Translations under genes and position numbers: made by a program
Origin: Algibacter luteus
GTDB taxonomy: Bacteria > Bacteroidota > Bacteroidia > Flavobacteriales > Flavobacteriaceae
Direction of reading: 5' to 3'
DNA: 64,000 bases
Assembly: GCF_900141715.1 (NCBI RefSeq)
Contig: NZ_FQYK01000005.1
Coordinates: forward strand, 62,001-126,000
Notes under the pieces: generated by a model
Database searches by the model: none
Seen by the model: the letters and a program-made list of their open reading frames with translations, nothing else
What the model was told of the DNA's origin: nothing
Part shown: positions 16,773 to 25,867 of the stretch, in pieces
How positions within the stretch are numbered: the stretch's first letter is position 1
Layout: every line of letters starts with the position of its first letter

Positions 16773-16921
16773 TTACCACAAGGGGCGTGCTATACACTAT
16801 ATCTTTTACTTTTAATTAAATCTGCTTAGACTAGAAAACTCTTATTTTGGTATAGTCTTATCTACGGTTATTAATCATTTACTTTTAAAAGTAAAAGGAT
16901 GCCGCTGCTATCCCTAACGCA
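16773..16921 (-). repeat. Dispersed intergenic repeat, copy C
   Basis: Read on the minus strand, it begins GCGTTAGGGATAGCAG (16921 leftwards) and ends CCCCTTGTGGTAA (at 16773), the same ends as copies A and B. The interior (~120 bp) differs and contains ACTTTTAAAAGT. It fills the space between the CBM48 terminator and the thyA stop. Confidence 0.75.
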
Positions 16922-16961
16922 CCATCAGCTGCAGTAAACTTTAATCTAATGTTTAGGAAAT

Positions 16962-17786
16962 TTAAACAGCAACTACGCCTTTAATGTGCGGGTGCGGATT
17001 ATAATCAACCAAAGTAAAATCTTCAAAATCAAAATCAAAAATATCTTTAATTTCAGGATTAAGAATCATTTTTGGTAACGGACGAATATTTCTAGATAAT
17101 TGTAACTCCAATTGTTCGTAGTGGTTGCTATAAATGTGAGTATCGCCAAAAGTATGTATAAACTCTCCAGCTTCATAACCACAAACTTGGGCCATCATCA
17201 TAGTAAATAATGCATAAGAAGCAATATTAAAAGGTACACCTAAAAATATATCAGCACTACGCTGGTACAGTTGGCATGATAATTTACCATCGGCCACATA
17301 AAACTGAAAAAATGCATGACAAGGCGGAAGTGCCGCTTTACCATTCGCTACATTTTCGCTAAAGCTTTTTGAAGTATCTGGTAACACAGAAGGGTTCCAT
17401 GCAGAAACCATCATACGACGACTATCTGGGTTGTTTTTTAAGGCATCTATTACCTCTTTTATTTGGTCTATTTCGTCATTATTCCAGTTGCGCCATTGGT
17501 GACCATAGACAGGTCCTAAATCACCATTTTCATCAGCCCATTCATTCCAAATACGCACGCCATTTTCAGTAAGGTATTTTGTATTAGTATCCCCTTTTAA
17601 AAACCAAAGTAGCTCATAAACAATAGATTTTAAATGTAGTTTCTTAGTGGTAACCATAGGAAAGCCTTCACTTAAATCAAATCGCATTTGGTAACCAAAA
17701 ACGCTTTTTGTTCCTGTTCCTGTGCGATCTCCTTTTTCATTGCCGTTTTCTAAAACGTGTTTTACTAGGTCGTGATATTGTTTCAT
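16962..17786 (-). CDS. thyA: Thymidylate synthase
   Basis: A 274-residue ThyA that methylates dUMP to dTMP using methylene-tetrahydrofolate and yields dihydrofolate. The active-site Cys lies in [12 protein letters not shown], with the dUMP-binding [22 protein letters not shown] and the GDRTGTGT loop. The start was placed at the ATG at 17786 (MKQYHDLV, matching the family N-terminus) rather than four codons upstream at 17798. The upstream codons fall inside a CCCCAT/ATGGGG hairpin. It works with DHFR, whose fusion gene is just upstream on the same strand. Confidence 0.97.
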   Translation of the reverse strand: MKQYHDLVKHVLENGNEKGDRTGTGTKSVFGYQMRFDLSEGFPMVTTKKLHLKSIVYELLWFLKGDTNTKYLTENGVRIWNEWADENGDLGPVYGHQWRNWNNDEIDQIKEVIDALKNNPDSRRMMVSAWNPSVLPDTSKSFSENVANGKAALPPCHAFFQFYVADGKLSCQLYQRSADIFLGVPFNIASYALFTMMMAQVCGYEAGEFIHTFGDTHIYSNHYEQLELQLSRNIRPLPKMILNPEIKDIFDFDFEDFTLVDYNPHPHIKGVVAV

Positions 17787-17789
17787 AAC

Positions 17790-17815
17790 ATTCCCCATGA
17801 AAATGGGGATTTTTT
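17790..17815. repeat. CCCCAT-ATGGGG hairpin at the thyA start
   Basis: An inverted repeat CCCCATGAAAATGGGG at 17793-17808 followed on the plus strand by a T run. It lies directly upstream of the chosen thyA ATG. A related TCCCA/TGGGA hairpin lies between leuA and leuB at 62766-62781. It may be a dispersed palindromic element or a plus-direction terminator. Confidence 0.55.
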
Positions 17816-17961
17816 TTAATTAAACCATGATTTTTAAAGCAGAGTAAAAATAAAAAATAGCTTTAAATGATAGCACCTAAGATTTCAGATATTATAATAA
17901 AGTTATTAACGATTTTGTTTTGTGTTTTGGTTGCTCCTTTGAAGAAACAAAAGGGCAGTTT

Positions 17962-19485
17962 TTATCCAATTATCATTCCAGCAATTGTAGCCGAAATTAA
18001 CGATGCAATAGTACCACCAATTAAGGCCTTCATGCCAAATTTTGAAAGCGTTTTACGTTGCCCAGGAGCCAACGACCCAATACCGCCAATTTGTATGCCT
18101 ATAGACGCGAAGTTTGCAAAACCACACAGCATATAGGTTGCCATGATTATGGATTTTTCATAACTGAGATGAATAGCGTTTGAGGCTTCTTTTAATTCTC
18201 TTAATTGTATATAGCCGATAAACTCGCTGGCGGCCAATTTGATTCCTAAAAGTTGTCCCATTAAAGCCATATCTTCTTTAGCGACACCAATAAGCCACAT
18301 TAATGGAGCGAAGGCGTAACCTAAAATAAGTTCTAGCGAAAGGTTGTTGTAAGACGTATTATTAGCAATCCAACTGTTTGCAGTTGTGACATCACCTATC
18401 CAACCTAAAATACCATTAAACATGGCTATAAATGCTACAAATACTAAAAGCATGGCGCCAACATTTACTGCTAATTTTAAGCCTTCGGTAGTTCCGTTGG
18501 CAATCGCATCTAAGAAGTTTGAGCCTATTTTTTCTTGAGACACAGAAACATCGGTATTCACATCTTCGGTTTGTGGATAAAGTATTTTTGAAATAACAAT
18601 AGCACCTGGAGCAGCCATTACAGAGGCGGCTAATAAATGTTTCGCATAAAACAATCGTAGTGCAGGATCATCACCACCCAAAAACCCAATGTAAGCAGCA
18701 AGTACAGCACCTGCCACTGTTGCCATACCACCAATCATGACTAAAAGCATTTCAGACTTATTCATTTTTTCCAAATAAGCCTTAATTAAAAGAGGTGCTT
18801 CGGTTTGTCCTAAAAAGATGTTTCCGGCAACACTTAAACTTTCAGCACCAGATATTTTTAATGCTTTTGAAAGTAACCAAGCCATGGCTTTTACAACTTT
18901 TTGAATAATACCTAAATAGAAAAGTACCGAGGTTAAGGCAGAAAAGAATATTATGGTTGGTAGTACCTGGAAAGCAAAAATAAACCCGAAAGTATCCATA
19001 TCTACCACTAAGCCCTCAAATAAAAACTTACTTCCAGCTCTCGTAAATTCTAATACTTGGACGAATAAACCACCAATAAATTCGAATATGTTTTTTATGA
19101 ATTCAATCTTTAAAACGCCTATAGCAATAAGTAACTGAAACGCTAAACCAATAGCTACAATTTTCCAATTAATGGCTTTTCTGTTACTGCTAAAAAGAAA
19201 GGCGACAAAAATTAAAGTTATCATACCCAAAACACCTCGCCATAAACTATTAATAGAAAACCCTTGGCTAGGAATAATCGTATTATTATTGGCTTCAGCA
19301 GTATCTAGAGTGGTTTTTGCTTCAGGAGTAAATTCTAAATTATTGAGATTGGATTCAGATTCATCGGAATTAACTTCCAAAGTATTTGTTACCGTATCTA
19401 CTGCAACCGTGTTCTCTAGATCTTGTGCTGTTAGCGTTGTAAAACAAAAGAATAGTGCGGAAATGAGCAGTAAGAGTTTTTTCAT
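17962..19485 (-). CDS. NupC/CNT-family nucleoside transporter
   Basis: A 507-residue concentrative nucleoside transporter. An N-terminal signal-like stretch and a ~70-residue polar region precede the transport domain with about ten membrane segments. Signature segments include GNIFLGQTEAPLLIKAYL, MATVAGAVLAAYIG and MLCGFANFASIGIQIGGIG, which form the nucleoside and sodium sites. It imports nucleosides by symport with Na+ or H+. The start is 15 bp after the stop of the DUF151 gene, so the two are probably one transcript. Confidence 0.93.
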   Translation of the reverse strand: MKKLLLLISALFFCFTTLTAQDLENTVAVDTVTNTLEVNSDESESNLNNLEFTPEAKTTLDTAEANNNTIIPSQGFSINSLWRGVLGMITLIFVAFLFSSNRKAINWKIVAIGLAFQLLIAIGVLKIEFIKNIFEFIGGLFVQVLEFTRAGSKFLFEGLVVDMDTFGFIFAFQVLPTIIFFSALTSVLFYLGIIQKVVKAMAWLLSKALKISGAESLSVAGNIFLGQTEAPLLIKAYLEKMNKSEMLLVMIGGMATVAGAVLAAYIGFLGGDDPALRLFYAKHLLAASVMAAPGAIVISKILYPQTEDVNTDVSVSQEKIGSNFLDAIANGTTEGLKLAVNVGAMLLVFVAFIAMFNGILGWIGDVTTANSWIANNTSYNNLSLELILGYAFAPLMWLIGVAKEDMALMGQLLGIKLAASEFIGYIQLRELKEASNAIHLSYEKSIIMATYMLCGFANFASIGIQIGGIGSLAPGQRKTLSKFGMKALIGGTIASLISATIAGMIIG

Positions 19486-19500
19486 AAAGGGTAGTTCAGA

Positions 19501-20124
19501 TTATTCTCTTTTTGAGATTTCATCGCGAATATGTGCTGCTCTTTCATAATCTTCATTGTTCACAGCCTCTTCTAGTAAAGTTTGCAATTCTTCCAGGGTT
19601 TTTCCTTTGAAATTCTCTTTTGGTTCAGAAGGTTCTAATTCATTAGCAACCAACTCGTCCATTAAAATACTGTCTTGAGCTTCATCTTCTTCATCCTCTT
19701 TTTTCGGATTCACTTTTAAGTAAATACCAGCCTTATCAAGAATATTTTTATATGTAAATATAGGAGCTTGAAAACGTAGTGCTAATGCAATTGCATCACT
19801 AGTTCGGGCATCAATAATTTCTTCAATTTTATCGCGTTCGCAAATTAAACTAGAATAAAAAACACCATCAACTAACTTATGGATTATCACTTGTTTTACA
19901 ACAATATCAAATCTATCTGCAAAATTTTTGAATAAATCGTGTGTTAATGGTCTTGGAGGGCTAATTTCTTTCTCTAAAGCAATCGCAATTGATTGTGCTT
20001 CAAAAGCGCCAATAACTATTGGAAGTTTACGTTCGCCATCAACTTCATTTAAAATTAAAGCATATGCGCCATTTTGTGTTTGGCTATACGATATGCCTTT
20101 TATATTTAATCTTACTAAACTCAT
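19501..20124 (-). CDS. Bifunctional-nuclease-family (DUF151) protein with UVR-like tail
   Basis: A 207-residue protein. Residues ~1-135 form a BFN/DUF151 domain (GISYSQTQNGAYALIL, LPIVIGAFEAQSIAIALE, PRPLTHDLF, IDARTSDAIALALRF). An acidic linker follows, and residues ~173-205 resemble a UvrB/UvrC interaction motif (LEELQTLLEEAVNNEDYERAAHIRDEI). DUF151 members have been described as nucleases or nucleic-acid-associated proteins; activity here is not proven. It is the first gene of a unit with the nucleoside transporter 15 bp downstream, which is suggestive of nucleotide salvage. Confidence 0.88.
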   Translation of the reverse strand: MSLVRLNIKGISYSQTQNGAYALILNEVDGERKLPIVIGAFEAQSIAIALEKEISPPRPLTHDLFKNFADRFDIVVKQVIIHKLVDGVFYSSLICERDKIEEIIDARTSDAIALALRFQAPIFTYKNILDKAGIYLKVNPKKEDEEDEAQDSILMDELVANELEPSEPKENFKGKTLEELQTLLEEAVNNEDYERAAHIRDEISKRE

Positions 20125-20243
20125 AATTTATAAAAACGCAAAGAACTGCTTAAATTAGAACTTTACCAACTGCACATGGCATAATTAAGTTAAAATGCTA
20201 ATTTAAGCAGTTCTATAGTACTACACAATTTATAAAAAATAAA

Positions 20244-21203
20244 TTATTGTTGTGCTTTAAATGCTTTTAATTTTTCGATAAGTTCTGGAACCACTTGAAA
20301 AGCATCACCAACAACCCCATAATCTGCAGCTTTGAAGAAAGGTGCTTCAGGATCTGTATTGATTACTACTTTTACTTTTGAGGCATTAATTCCTGCTAAA
20401 TGCTGAATAGCACCAGAAATACCAATAGCGATATATAAGTTTGAAGCTACAGGTTTACCTGTTTGCCCCACGTGTTCACTATGAGGTCTCCAGCCTAAAT
20501 CTGAAACCGGTTTTGAACATGCTGTTGCAGCGCCTAAAACTTCTGCAAGTTCTTCAATCATACCCCAGTTTTCAGGTCCTTTTAATCCTCTTCCTCCAGA
20601 AACTACTATTTCTGCATCTGCAATGGTTACTTTGTCTGTAGCTTTGTCAACAGATTCAACGGTAACTCCTAATTCTGGAATAGAAGGTGAAAACGCTTCC
20701 GCGGAAGCACTACCAGTATTTTCAACCAATCCGAATGCATTGTTAGAAACTCCAACAATTTTAATATCGGTATTGATTTGTGTCGTTTCAAAGGCTTTAT
20801 TAGTAAATGCGGTACGTTTTACAGTAAAAGGACTTGTGCTTGAAGGAGCTTCAACAACATTTGAAACGTAGCCTGCATTTAATCCTACGGCTAATAACGG
20901 TGCTAAATATTTACTATTTGCACTAGAACTTACAATAACAACTTGTGCACTTTCTTGTTCTGCAGCTTGTTTTATTGCGGCCGCATAAGCATTGGCATTA
21001 AAATTATCAAGTTGCGCGTTTGAGATGTTTAAAACTTTATCTACACCATAATTACCTAATGCTGAGGTGTCATTTGCATTAATAGCTACAGCCGTAACCG
21101 TTGTACCTAATTGATTAGCAACTGCTTTTGCATAAGATGCGACTTCGAGGGCTCCTTTTTTAAAGTTGCCTTGTTCTGATTCTGTATATACTAAAACTGA
21201 CAT
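20244..21203 (-). CDS. etfA: Electron transfer flavoprotein, alpha subunit
   Basis: A 319-residue EtfA that binds FAD with EtfB and carries electrons from acyl-CoA dehydrogenases to the quinone pool. The C-terminal FAD domain is intact: VVSGGRGLKGPENW, KPVSDLGWRPHSEHVGQTGKPV, YIAIGISGAIQHLAG and INTDPEAPFFKAADYGVVGD. It follows etfB with a gap of about 100 bp that holds a palindromic repeat. An internal 14-bp palindrome GCTTCCGCGGAAGC lies at 20695-20708. Confidence 0.96.
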   Translation of the reverse strand: MSVLVYTESEQGNFKKGALEVASYAKAVANQLGTTVTAVAINANDTSALGNYGVDKVLNISNAQLDNFNANAYAAAIKQAAEQESAQVVIVSSSANSKYLAPLLAVGLNAGYVSNVVEAPSSTSPFTVKRTAFTNKAFETTQINTDIKIVGVSNNAFGLVENTGSASAEAFSPSIPELGVTVESVDKATDKVTIADAEIVVSGGRGLKGPENWGMIEELAEVLGAATACSKPVSDLGWRPHSEHVGQTGKPVASNLYIAIGISGAIQHLAGINASKVKVVINTDPEAPFFKAADYGVVGDAFQVVPELIEKLKAFKAQQ

Positions 21204-21221
21204 ATTTTATTTTGTTTTCTA

Positions 21222-21246
21222 ATCCTGAACTTGATTCAGGATATCA
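21222..21246 (+). repeat. 25-nt palindromic repeat, copy 1
   Basis: ATCCTGAACTTGATTCAGG followed by ATATCA. It is an imperfect palindrome between etfB and etfA. Closely similar sequences in the same orientation lie at 28291-28315 (metK leader) and 57902-57926 (argF'-argB gap). It may fold into a hairpin in the etf mRNA. Confidence 0.75.
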
Positions 21247-21306
21247 TTAATAACTGCTCATTTCAAATAATTTATCCCAAAGTAATTTCCGGAACGATTT
21301 AGCAAG

Positions 21307-22053
21307 CTAAATCACCTTAGCTTCGTTATGAAGCAGATTTACTAATTCGTCTAAATTATCTGGAGATACCAAAGTAACCGCGCCTTTAGGAGCTGGTTTT
21401 TCAAAAGCTACCGAACTTGTTTCAGCACTAACTGCAACAGGTTCTACTACAGTAAGCGGTTTTTTTCTTGCCATCATAATTCCTCGCATATTCGGGATAC
21501 GTAAATCACTTTCTTCAACTAAGCCTTTTTGTCCGCCAATAACTAAAGGAAGGGATGTTGAAACCGATTCCTTACCGCCATCAATTTCTCTGACCGCTTT
21601 GGCCGATGTGCCATCAACCTCTAAACCAATACAGTTGTTTACGAAATTAGCACCTATTAATCCCGCAATCATTCCAGGAACCATGCCGCCATTGTAATCA
21701 ATGGATTCTCGTCCTGCAATAACTAAATCGTAACCACCATCTTTAACAACGTTTGCTAGTTGTTTAGCGACCGAAAAACCATCAGTAGCAGGCATATTTA
21801 CTCGTATAGCTTCATCTGCGCCAATAGCTAATGCTTTGCGTAAAGTTGGTTCGGTATCTGCACCTCCAACATTGGCTACCGTTACTTGAGCACCTTGTTT
21901 TTCTTTAAACCACATGGCACGTGTTAATCCAAATTCGTCGTTTGGGTTAATCACAAATTGCACACCAGTTGGGTCAAATTTAGTATTGTTATCACTAAAA
22001 TTAATCTTTGAAGTAGTGTCTGGCACGTGACTTATACACACTAATATTTTCAT
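21307..22053 (-). CDS. etfB: Electron transfer flavoprotein, beta subunit
   Basis: A 248-residue EtfB, partner of the downstream etfA. Typical segments are CISHVPDTTSKI at the N-terminus, NPNDEFGLTRAMW, DLVIAGRESIDYNGGMVPGMIAGLIG and the recognition-loop region RIPNMRGIMMARKKPL. It binds AMP in the heterodimer. It is transcribed divergently from pdhB and is first in the etfB-etfA unit. Confidence 0.96.
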   Translation of the reverse strand: MKILVCISHVPDTTSKINFSDNNTKFDPTGVQFVINPNDEFGLTRAMWFKEKQGAQVTVANVGGADTEPTLRKALAIGADEAIRVNMPATDGFSVAKQLANVVKDGGYDLVIAGRESIDYNGGMVPGMIAGLIGANFVNNCIGLEVDGTSAKAVREIDGGKESVSTSLPLVIGGQKGLVEESDLRIPNMRGIMMARKKPLTVVEPVAVSAETSSVAFEKPAPKGAVTLVSPDNLDELVNLLHNEAKVI

Positions 22054-22180
22054 AATTTTTAGGTATTTAAATGTCTTAATTTTTTTGAGTTCACGAAGTT
22101 AATTATTTTATTCTGAATATTTACTATGCACGCATAATAAATTTTAAAAAAATCTTTCATGACTGTATCTCATTAATTGT

Positions 22181-22188
22181 TATTTTTG
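22181..22188 (+). promoter_or_regulatory. -7 promoter element (TATTTTTG) for pdhB
   Basis: A perfect TAnnTTTG match 21 bp upstream of the pdhB ATG at 22210, implying a very short 5' leader. Confidence 0.6.
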
Positions 22189-22209
22189 CAGTTCTAAAAA
22201 CAATTTTTA

Positions 22210-23187
22210 ATGAAGACAATTCAATTTAGAGAAGCCATTTGCGAAGCCATGAGTGAAGAAATGCGCAGAGATGAAAGTGTATATTTAATGGGCGAAGAAG
22301 TGGCAGAATACAATGGTGCTTACAAGGCATCAAAAGGCATGTTAGATGAGTTTGGAGCTAAACGTGTTATTGATACACCAATTGCTGAGCTTGGATTTGC
22401 AGGTATAGCCATTGGCTCGACAATGACGGGTAACAGACCCATTGTTGAATACATGACCTTTAACTTCTCTCTAGTTGGAATTGATCAAATTATAAGTAAT
22501 GCTGCCAAAATTAGACAAATGTCTGGTGGGCAGTTTAAATGTCCTATTGTTTTTCGTGGACCTACAGCTTCTGCGGGTCAGTTAGGAGCAACACACTCGC
22601 AAGCTTTTGAGAGTTGGTTTGCAAATACACCAGGTTTAAAAGTTGTTGTGCCATCAAACCCTTACGATGCTAAAGGCTTATTAAAAGCAGCTATTCGTGA
22701 TGACGATCCAGTTATTTTTATGGAAAGTGAGCAAATGTATGGCGATAAAGGTGAAGTGCCAGAAGGAGAATACATTATTCCTCTTGGTGTTGCCGATATT
22801 AAACGTGAAGGAACAGACGTAACCATCGTTTCTTTTGGTAAAATTATTAAAGAAGCATACAAAGCTGCCGACGAGTTAGAAAAAGAAGGTATTTCTTGTG
22901 AAATTATAGATTTGCGTACCGTTCGTCCTATGGACAGAAAAGCGATTGTAGAATCTGTGAAAAAAACAAATAGGTTAGTGGTTTTAGAAGAAGCATGGCC
23001 TTTTGGAAATGTAGCTACTGAAATTACATATTTAATTCAATCTGAAGCTTTTGATTATTTAGATGCGCCAGTAGTTAGAATTAATACTGCCGATACCCCA
23101 GCACCATATTCTCCTGTTTTACTTGAAGAGTGGTTGCCAAATCATGAAGATGTAATTAAAGCTGTAAAAAAAGTACTTTATAAATAA
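22210..23187 (+). CDS. pdhB: Pyruvate dehydrogenase E1 component, beta subunit
   Basis: A 325-residue transketolase-like subunit of the 2-oxo acid dehydrogenase complex. It has REAICEAMSEEMRRDE at the start, the ThDP-side VYLMGEEVAEYNGAYKASKGM, EYMTFNFSLVGIDQI and the C-terminal PRP-like VLEEAWPFGNVATEI and DTPAPYSPVLLEEW. It works with an alpha subunit that is not in the window. A branched-chain oxoacid E1 beta cannot be fully excluded, but the sequence fits the pyruvate enzyme of Flavobacteriia. It has its own terminator. Confidence 0.93.
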   Translation: MKTIQFREAICEAMSEEMRRDESVYLMGEEVAEYNGAYKASKGMLDEFGAKRVIDTPIAELGFAGIAIGSTMTGNRPIVEYMTFNFSLVGIDQIISNAAKIRQMSGGQFKCPIVFRGPTASAGQLGATHSQAFESWFANTPGLKVVVPSNPYDAKGLLKAAIRDDDPVIFMESEQMYGDKGEVPEGEYIIPLGVADIKREGTDVTIVSFGKIIKEAYKAADELEKEGISCEIIDLRTVRPMDRKAIVESVKKTNRLVVLEEAWPFGNVATEITYLIQSEAFDYLDAPVVRINTADTPAPYSPVLLEEWLPNHEDVIKAVKKVLYK

Positions 23188-23205
23188 AAACATTTTATTT
23201 ACGTT

Positions 23206-23245
23206 ATATAAACTTCATTAGCACGATTGTTGATGAAGTTTTTTT
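23206..23245 (+). terminator. Terminator of pdhB
   Basis: The arms AACTTCAT (near 23210-23217) and ATGAAGTT (23233-23240) are followed by a T run. Its 3' arm covers an earlier ATG at 23233, which argues that the next gene starts at 23251. Confidence 0.8.
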
Positions 23246-23250
23246 GTATT

Positions 23251-25758
23251 ATGAATATAAGACTACTTATTGCCCTTTTCTTTCTAGGAATATTTTCTGC
23301 ATTTTCACAAACCAAAGTAAGTGGTTATGTGTTTGATGAGTTTGATGCTCCAGTATCTTTTGCTAACGTTATATTTTCTGGATCTACTCAGGGTACAATA
23401 ACAGACGAAAATGGTAAATTCTATCTAGAATCTGACGAAACTTGGGATTCCTTAACGGTATCCTTTATTGGTTATGAAACCTTAAATATTCCGCTTGATA
23501 AAAAAGTAAATTACAATTTAAAATTTGTCTTAAAAGAAGAAGCGGCAGCTTTAGATGCTGTAGTTATTCTATCTGGAAAGCAACCAAAAAAGAATAATCC
23601 TGCCATTGATTTACTTCGTAAAATTTGGGCAAATAAGCGAAGTAACGGCTTAAAACAGTTTAATCAATACGAGTACGATAAATACGAAAAAGTAGAATTC
23701 GATTTAAACACAATTGATAGTTCGCTTATAAAAAGTAAACTATTTAAAGGTATGGAGTTTGTTTTCAATGAAGTCGATACCTCTAAAGTTACAGGAAAAA
23801 CTTATTTGCCAATATTCATCAACGAAGCCGTGTCAAAAGTATATGGTGATAATGTAATCAATAAGAAAAAAGAGGATTTACTTGGGAATAAAAACTCAGG
23901 ATTCAGTGATAATCAAATGATTATAGATTTTGTTGATGATTTATATTCAGACTTTAATGTGTACGATAATTACCTGAAATTTTTTGATAAAAGCTTTGTA
24001 AGTCCACTATCTAAAACAGGAATTAGCACTTATAATTATGTGTTGTCAGACAGTGCTTATATTGATAACAAATGGTGTTATAATGTAATCTATTATCCTA
24101 GAAGACGAAACGAATTAACCTTTAAAGGCGATTTTTGGGTTGCAGATACCACCTATGCCATCAAAGAAATTAACCTTCAAGCTTCAAAAAGTGCTAATAT
24201 AAACTGGGTTAAAGAAATATATATCGAGCAAGAGTTTGAAGTATTGAACGACTCTGTTTTTCTAGTGACACGTGATTATATGTTATCTGATTTCGCTTTC
24301 AACAAAAAGGAAAAATCACGTGGTGTTTATGGTAAGCGTACCACCTTATACAACAACTATAAATTTGATATAGAAAAGGATAAAAAATTCTATGAAACAG
24401 AAGTTTATAATTATGATAGAGATGTATATAATCGGGATGATGAATTTTGGGATTCAAATCGATTAGAGCAATTAAATAAAGATGAAAAAGGAGTCTATAA
24501 AATGCTAGACACCTTAAAAACGGTTAAAAAATTTAAGCGTCTTTATAACCTCGGGAGTATTTTAGCATCTGGTTATATTGAATTTAATACCTTGCCTTTA
24601 GATTACGGACCGGTGTTTTCAACCTTCGGATTTAACGAGGTTGAAGGTTTGCGTTTACGAACAGGTGGAAGGACCTATTTTGGACCTAACGATTTATGGC
24701 GAATTGAAGGGTTTTTAGCCTATGGTTTTGATGATGACAAATTTAAATACGGCATTTCAGGAAAATGGCTACTCGATAAAAAAAGTCGATTAACCATTTC
24801 TGGAGGAAACCGAAGAGATGTAGAACAAATTGGAGCGAGTTTAACAACAAGTACCGATGTTTTAGGTAGAAGTTTAGCCTCTTCATCGGTTATTGGCACG
24901 GGCGCAAACGATAAGTTAACCAATATCAATTTGACAAGTTTAGCTGTTGAGGCTGAACCATGGCGAAATGTTATATTTAGATTGGGCGGAAATTATAGAA
25001 CTCTAGAATCGGCTTCACCAACATTTAGTTTAGATTATAATACACCAACAGGTATAGCTTCTGAAATTAAACAGTTTGAATCGAGTCTTTCTGTATCGTA
25101 TTTCCCGGGTCGAAAAATGACAGGTTTTGGTGTTGAACGAAAAATTGCGAACGATGATTTTGCAAGATTATTTGCGCAGGTAAGTCGTGGCGATAAAACC
25201 ATTTTTAATAGTGATTTTGATTATACCAAAGTGCAGTTTTCATACACGCAGCCTTGGCAAATGGGAGGTTTCGGAAGATTGTATACCACTTTTGAAGCTG
25301 GTAAAACTTTTGGAGAAGTACCTTTAGGGTTGTTAAGTGTTATTCCCGGAAATCAAACATACTTTTCAATATATAATACTTTTTCTCAACTTGATTTTTA
25401 CGAGTTTGTTTCTGATACGTATGCGTCATTTCATTTTGAACATAATTTTAATGGACGCTTATTTTCTAGAATACCGTTTTTACGAAAATTAAATCTTCGT
25501 GAAATTGTAAGTGTTAGAGGTGTTATGGGCAGCATTACAGACGAGAACGTTCAGTTAAATAATGTACCAAGCAACCCGAATAATTTGCAACTAAAAGCTC
25601 CTAATAAAGAACCTTATTACGAATACAGTTTAGGAGTTGGTAATATTTTTAAAGTGTTTAGAATAGACTTTAATTTTAGAGGCAATTATAAGGATCAAGA
25701 CTTATACCCAGAAGCCAGAAAGTTTGGGGTTACGGGGAGTTTTGGATTTTATTTTTAA
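23251..25758 (+). CDS. DUF5686/carboxypeptidase-regulatory-like outer-membrane protein
   Basis: About 835 residues from the ATG at 23251 (MNIRLLIALFFLGIFSAFSQ signal peptide). Readings starting at TTG 23227 or ATG 23233 lie in the pdhB terminator hairpin. Residues ~20-100 form a CarboxypepD_reg-like beta-sandwich (VSGYVFDEFDAPVSFANVIF, ITDENGKFYLES, VSFIGYETL). The rest is DUF5686, rich in aromatic beta strands, ending in a beta-barrel-like SFGFYF C-terminus typical of outer-membrane proteins. The function is unknown; an outer-membrane barrel with a periplasmic domain is inferred. Confidence 0.87.
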   Translation: MNIRLLIALFFLGIFSAFSQTKVSGYVFDEFDAPVSFANVIFSGSTQGTITDENGKFYLESDETWDSLTVSFIGYETLNIPLDKKVNYNLKFVLKEEAAALDAVVILSGKQPKKNNPAIDLLRKIWANKRSNGLKQFNQYEYDKYEKVEFDLNTIDSSLIKSKLFKGMEFVFNEVDTSKVTGKTYLPIFINEAVSKVYGDNVINKKKEDLLGNKNSGFSDNQMIIDFVDDLYSDFNVYDNYLKFFDKSFVSPLSKTGISTYNYVLSDSAYIDNKWCYNVIYYPRRRNELTFKGDFWVADTTYAIKEINLQASKSANINWVKEIYIEQEFEVLNDSVFLVTRDYMLSDFAFNKKEKSRGVYGKRTTLYNNYKFDIEKDKKFYETEVYNYDRDVYNRDDEFWDSNRLEQLNKDEKGVYKMLDTLKTVKKFKRLYNLGSILASGYIEFNTLPLDYGPVFSTFGFNEVEGLRLRTGGRTYFGPNDLWRIEGFLAYGFDDDKFKYGISGKWLLDKKSRLTISGGNRRDVEQIGASLTTSTDVLGRSLASSSVIGTGANDKLTNINLTSLAVEAEPWRNVIFRLGGNYRTLESASPTFSLDYNTPTGIASEIKQFESSLSVSYFPGRKMTGFGVERKIANDDFARLFAQVSRGDKTIFNSDFDYTKVQFSYTQPWQMGGFGRLYTTFEAGKTFGEVPLGLLSVIPGNQTYFSIYNTFSQLDFYEFVSDTYASFHFEHNFNGRLFSRIPFLRKLNLREIVSVRGVMGSITDENVQLNNVPSNPNNLQLKAPNKEPYYEYSLGVGNIFKVFRIDFNFRGNYKDQDLYPEARKFGVTGSFGFYF

Positions 25759-25867
25759 GAAACTCTCAAATTTTTGATCGTTTAACTCATACTTTTTTCA
25801 GATTGAAAAAACATAAATTAGTTTTAATTTAAAATGCCGTTATTAAATTCTAAATATTCAAATCTAA

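Noticed and set aside
17867-18136. 89-codon plus-strand frame opposite the nucleoside transporter
   Set aside because: Mostly antisense to the well-supported CNT transporter and without a recognisable domain.
12290-20124. A possible genomic island suggested by clustered repeats
   Set aside because: The genes are core housekeeping functions with uniform composition, and there is no integrase, transposase or tRNA attachment site.
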